A stretch of 64,000 nt of DNA from Lithodes maja. Taxonomy: Eukaryota > Arthropoda > Malacostraca > Decapoda > Lithodidae. Numbering within the stretch: the first letter of the stretch is position 1; each line of letters begins with the position of its first letter. Of the stretch, positions 61,480 through 64,000 are shown piece after piece. The notes under the pieces were generated by a model. The model saw only the letters and a program-made list of their open reading frames with translations. It was not told the origin of the DNA and searched no databases. A program made the position numbers and the translations under genes. Where the stretch lies: assembly GCA_037953745.1 (NCBI GenBank), contig JBAKBP010006569.1, positions 1 to 64,000 on the forward strand, read 5' to 3'.

Positions 61480-63693
61480 TTAACGGGGAGACAGAAGAGA
61501 AGGAGGCAGAGGGGAGGACCGAAAACCGGGGGGCATAGGGAGGCTTGACAGCGAAAGAGAAGAAGAAAGAGGAGGGCCAGAGTGAGAGGAGGGAAAGGCA
61601 GAGAACGAAAGAGAGACAGAAGGAAGAGAAGAAGGTCGGGAAGGGGTAGAGACGGAAGAGGGGGGGACAGGGGAAGGAGGAGGCGGTTGAGGGGTAAGGG
61701 GCAGTGTAGAGGGGACGGGATGAATGTCAGCTGAAACGGTAAGAGGCGGGGGACGAGAAGAATCGAGAAAGGCTCGAATCTTGGGAATGGACTCAAAGGA
61801 CATGTTTAAGACAGAGGGAGGGCGAAGGCAGGAAGAAGAAGAAAGAGATGGAGAGGAGGAGGAAGGAGGGGTGGAGGAAGGAGGCAACCTCTTTTTCTTC
61901 TTCTCACCGGGACTCGGACTCCGGACAGTACGGTGGAAGTCCCTGCGTTTAGAAGAGGAGTGGGGAGAGGGAGAACGGGAGGTACGGGAAGGAATTTTGG
62001 AAATCCGTTTGGTAGAGACAGGAGACCGGAAGGAAAGGGAACCACGAGACGAGGGAAGAGGAGAACGAGAGGAAGGCTTGGGATGGGACCGCTGGCGGGT
62101 GGGGCGTTGAGCCAAACCAGAAGAAGAGGGGCGAGGGCGAGGAGAGGAAACGGAAGTAGGAGTAGAAGAGTCAAGCACAGAGAAAGAGTTAGACAAAGGT
62201 ATAGAAGACGAAGAGACAGTAAGAGGAGGAGTGGAGACAGAAGAAACCGAAGGCGTAGAAGGAAGGGAAGAAGGGATAGAGAGCGGAACAGAGGAAGGAG
62301 AGGAAGAGGAGGACGAGGACAAGGGAAGCGGAACGGAGGGAGTGGAAGAAGAGACGGGAGGGTGAGAGAGAAGTGCAGAAATCGGACGAGGTGAGAAGCC
62401 CAGGCGAAGAGCTTCCTTACGGGCAGCAGAGTGAGTAAGGCCTTGTTTTGCTTTAAGAATTGTAACCTCAGATTCAAATTTGTAAACGGGGCAATCATGG
62501 GAATAGGCAGGATGGGAGGCTTTACAGTTGAGGCAGCAGGGGGTCGGAGACGGGCATGCATCAGCAATATGGCCAGGTTGCGCACAGTACGGGCATGTAG
62601 GATAGTCGGGGTTGAGAGAGCGACAGTATTTCATGGGATGGCCAAAACGCCAGCAACCCCTGCACTGCTGAGGGCGGGGAAGGGATTCTAAGACGTCGAT
62701 GCGAGTACCACCGACAATAACGTGAGAAGGGAGAATATGACCATCGAACGTTATTTTAGCAATATTAGAGGGATAGCGGCGATTGTGGCGAGGTTGGATG
62801 GTGTAACAGACAATATTAATTACAACATGGTCTTGAGCAACAACGGCCTTCCCAATAAGGTCGGCACAATCTTTGAAGTCCCGATCACCGAGTTGGATAT
62901 AAGAAGGGATCAGGACAGTACCTGTGCACGAGTTCATTCTTTGGTCTTTAAAAGCAGGGATGGGAGTACCGTTGGGATCTGCAAAGGCCGCCATAGCAGC
63001 AGCCTGACTCTCGGTTTGCACTGTAACTAGACGGGAATGATCATGACGAGAGTGGAAAGTGACATCCTTGCCCACCCTCTGAAGGAGACTGAGGTGGAAC
63101 AGAAGGTCATCTCCGGCAAGAGGGGCTGAGGCGGGGATAGAAAAGAATTTAACAAAATCGGCAGGGGCAAAGAGATCGGAGAGAGGAAGAATAGAAGAAC
63201 GAGGGCGAGCAGAAGAAGAAACTGAAGTAGATGGAACCGAAGGCGAAGGAACTGAAGAAGAAGAAAAAGAAGGAGAATATGGTTCGAAAGTGACGATGTG
63301 AGATGAGGAAGCAATGGAGGAAGGAAGAGTGGCAGATGCAGTAGAAGGGATAGCAAACGACGGAAGAGAAGAGGGCGGAACTGGCGGAGCGGGGAGGGAT
63401 ATGGAAGAGGAAGCTTGAGAAGAAAGAGCAGGCTGAACTAATGAAGAATCGGAAAGAGAGGTGACACACTCCATGTCGACCAAAGCCGAAGCCGAGGAAG
63501 GCGCCGGAGAGCGGTCAATGAGGAGAGAGTCAGAGGTTTGAGCCGGTACGGTACGAGTAGGTACGGATGCGTCTAGGGCGGAAGCCCCAGAGAGTTGAGA
63601 AAGGTCAGGTGGAGAGTCCGTGAGATCGCGTGGGACGGGGACAGGGTGCGCCTTAGCTTGGTCCGGGGTAGTGGGGTTGGATGGACGGACCAT
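61480..63693 (-). CDS. LINE ORF1: nucleic-acid-binding protein with CCHC zinc knuckles
   Basis: The open frame extends upstream to 63891, but ATG at 63691-63693 (MVRPSNPTTPDQAKAHPVPV) is a more likely start, because the preceding 66 residues are a hydrophobic, T-rich-strand artefact. The N-terminal 200 residues are Ser/Pro rich. The middle has a Gag-like fold region (DLFAPADFVKFFSIPA), then three knuckles: CRGCWRFGHPMKYC, CPYCAQPGHIADAC and CLNCKASHPAYSHDC. The C-terminal 300 residues are Ser/Pro/Arg rich and low complexity. Likely packages LINE RNA. Confidence 0.85.
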   Translation of the reverse strand: MVRPSNPTTPDQAKAHPVPVPRDLTDSPPDLSQLSGASALDASVPTRTVPAQTSDSLLIDRSPAPSSASALVDMECVTSLSDSSLVQPALSSQASSSISLPAPPVPPSSLPSFAIPSTASATLPSSIASSSHIVTFEPYSPSFSSSSVPSPSVPSTSVSSSARPRSSILPLSDLFAPADFVKFFSIPASAPLAGDDLLFHLSLLQRVGKDVTFHSRHDHSRLVTVQTESQAAAMAAFADPNGTPIPAFKDQRMNSCTGTVLIPSYIQLGDRDFKDCADLIGKAVVAQDHVVINIVCYTIQPRHNRRYPSNIAKITFDGHILPSHVIVGGTRIDVLESLPRPQQCRGCWRFGHPMKYCRSLNPDYPTCPYCAQPGHIADACPSPTPCCLNCKASHPAYSHDCPVYKFESEVTILKAKQGLTHSAARKEALRLGFSPRPISALLSHPPVSSSTPSVPLPLSSSSSSSPSSVPLSIPSSLPSTPSVSSVSTPPLTVSSSSIPLSNSFSVLDSSTPTSVSSPRPRPSSSGLAQRPTRQRSHPKPSSRSPLPSSRGSLSFRSPVSTKRISKIPSRTSRSPSPHSSSKRRDFHRTVRSPSPGEKKKKRLPPSSTPPSSSSPSLSSSSCLRPPSVLNMSFESIPKIRAFLDSSRPPPLTVSADIHPVPSTLPLTPQPPPPSPVPPSSVSTPSRPSSLPSVSLSFSAFPSSHSGPPLSSSLSLSSLPMPPGFRSSPLPPSLLSPR

Positions 63694-64000
63694 GATGACC
63701 CAAGTTGTTTTTACTATTCTAATTTCGGTTTGTCGGAAAACGAAAAAGGAAAGAAAAACTAACCAAGGGGAAGAAAAAGAAAGAAAAAGAAAAGAAAAAC
63801 AGAAACAAAGCAAAAATAAAGAGCGTACCAGAAGAGCTAACAGAGCCCCCCGTCGCGAGGCAGGAAGCTCCGACCCCCACACCGACGGCACAAACAGGGG
63901 CAGGACCTAGGGGGTTCATCCCCATACCCTACCCCCCTAGACAAGGGGGGATAGCACCACTACGTACAGAGAGGCCTAGCTTAGGCAAAACCGCTATACT
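63694..64000 (-). other. LINE 5' UTR (to window edge)
   Basis: Ends near the window edge with CCCCCCTTGTCTAGGGGGGT-type sequence that can form a hairpin. The internal promoter expected for I-clade LINEs cannot be recognised by eye. Confidence 0.5.

Larger units (their letters stand above)
57322..64000 (-). mobile_element. I-clade LINE, nearly complete, both ORFs open
   Basis: Minus-strand element with 5' UTR (from the window edge to 63694), ORF1 (63693-61480), a 385-bp spacer, ORF2 (61094-57402) and a short 3' UTR ending GCGTTGCCTTCATTAATG plus TAATG repeats. A CCHC-bearing ORF1 together with ORF2 containing endonuclease, RT and RNase H is the layout of the I group. The element is inserted in the gypsy LTR. 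Its extreme 5' end may lie beyond 64000. Confidence 0.85.

Noticed and set aside
61806..62585. 259-codon minus-strand frame and others overlapping LINE ORF1
   Set aside because: Alternative-frame shadows of the Ser/Pro-rich ORF1; no zinc knuckles or motifs.
1..64000. CRISPR arrays, operons or ribosome binding sites
   Set aside because: The tandem repeats have no spacer-repeat pattern and everything else is eukaryotic (LINEs, SINEs, PLEs, microsatellites).

Overview
This is a repeat-dominated piece of a large animal nuclear genome. I found no convincing intact host gene. Almost every long open frame belongs to a retrotransposon: CR1-like and RTE-like LINEs, an I-clade LINE, Penelope-like elements (PLEs), and a Ty3/gypsy LTR element. 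Extreme microsatellite density, many TTAA-flanked MITEs, tRNA-headed SINEs and a short interstitial (TTAGG)n tract point to an arthropod. A decapod crustacean is my best guess, inferred from repeat style and LINE flavour and not proven. Most coordinates for repeats are good to a few bases; microsatellite borders are looser.

Layout. 0-9 kb: AT-rich DNA with several tandem repeats (48, 73 and about 62 bp units), a tRNA-headed SINE, the first copy of an about 0.5 kb retroposon with a (CAA)n tail (called R1 here), and a small MITE. 9-15 kb: CR1-like LINE remains, a TA-flanked DNA transposon containing an R1 copy with a 13-bp target duplication, and a block of CR1 3'-end repeats carrying a SINE that is absent from a second copy of the block at 23.4-25.1 kb. 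15-21 kb: broken RTE-like LINE pieces, a 58-bp array, a TIR element family, and an RTE-like LINE with a 755-codon open frame inserted in one member of that family. 21-27.7 kb: a piggyBac-type MITE, an 860-bp repeat present twice, a 265-bp repeat present three times, and a MULE-type MITE with 10-bp target duplication. 27.7-29.3 kb: a 5'-truncated PLE. 29.4-31 kb: MITEs. 31.2-34.9 kb: a macrosatellite of (ATC)-rich units. 35-41 kb: LINE and R1 fragments, minisatellites and a three-level nest of TTAA MITEs. 41.2-44.5 kb: two PLE copies head to head. 44.5-49 kb: satellites, microsatellites and MITEs. 49.4-52.3 kb: a degenerate multi-domain gene of unknown function, probably part of a mobile element. 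52.3-57.3 kb: a gypsy element with a Gag resembling that of the Gmr1 group and two LTRs in inverted orientation. 57.3-64 kb: a nearly complete I-clade LINE with both ORFs open.

How the parts relate. The window is mainly a record of insertion into insertion. TTAA-targeting MITEs of at least five types are non-autonomous and would need a piggyBac transposase from elsewhere. R1 and the SINEs carry target duplications and simple tails as expected for LINE-mobilised retroposons. The most intact autonomous unit is the I-clade LINE at the right edge. The most unusual structure is the inverted-LTR gypsy element, where protease is followed directly by the integrase zinc finger and the coding region is cut off at an inverted LTR.
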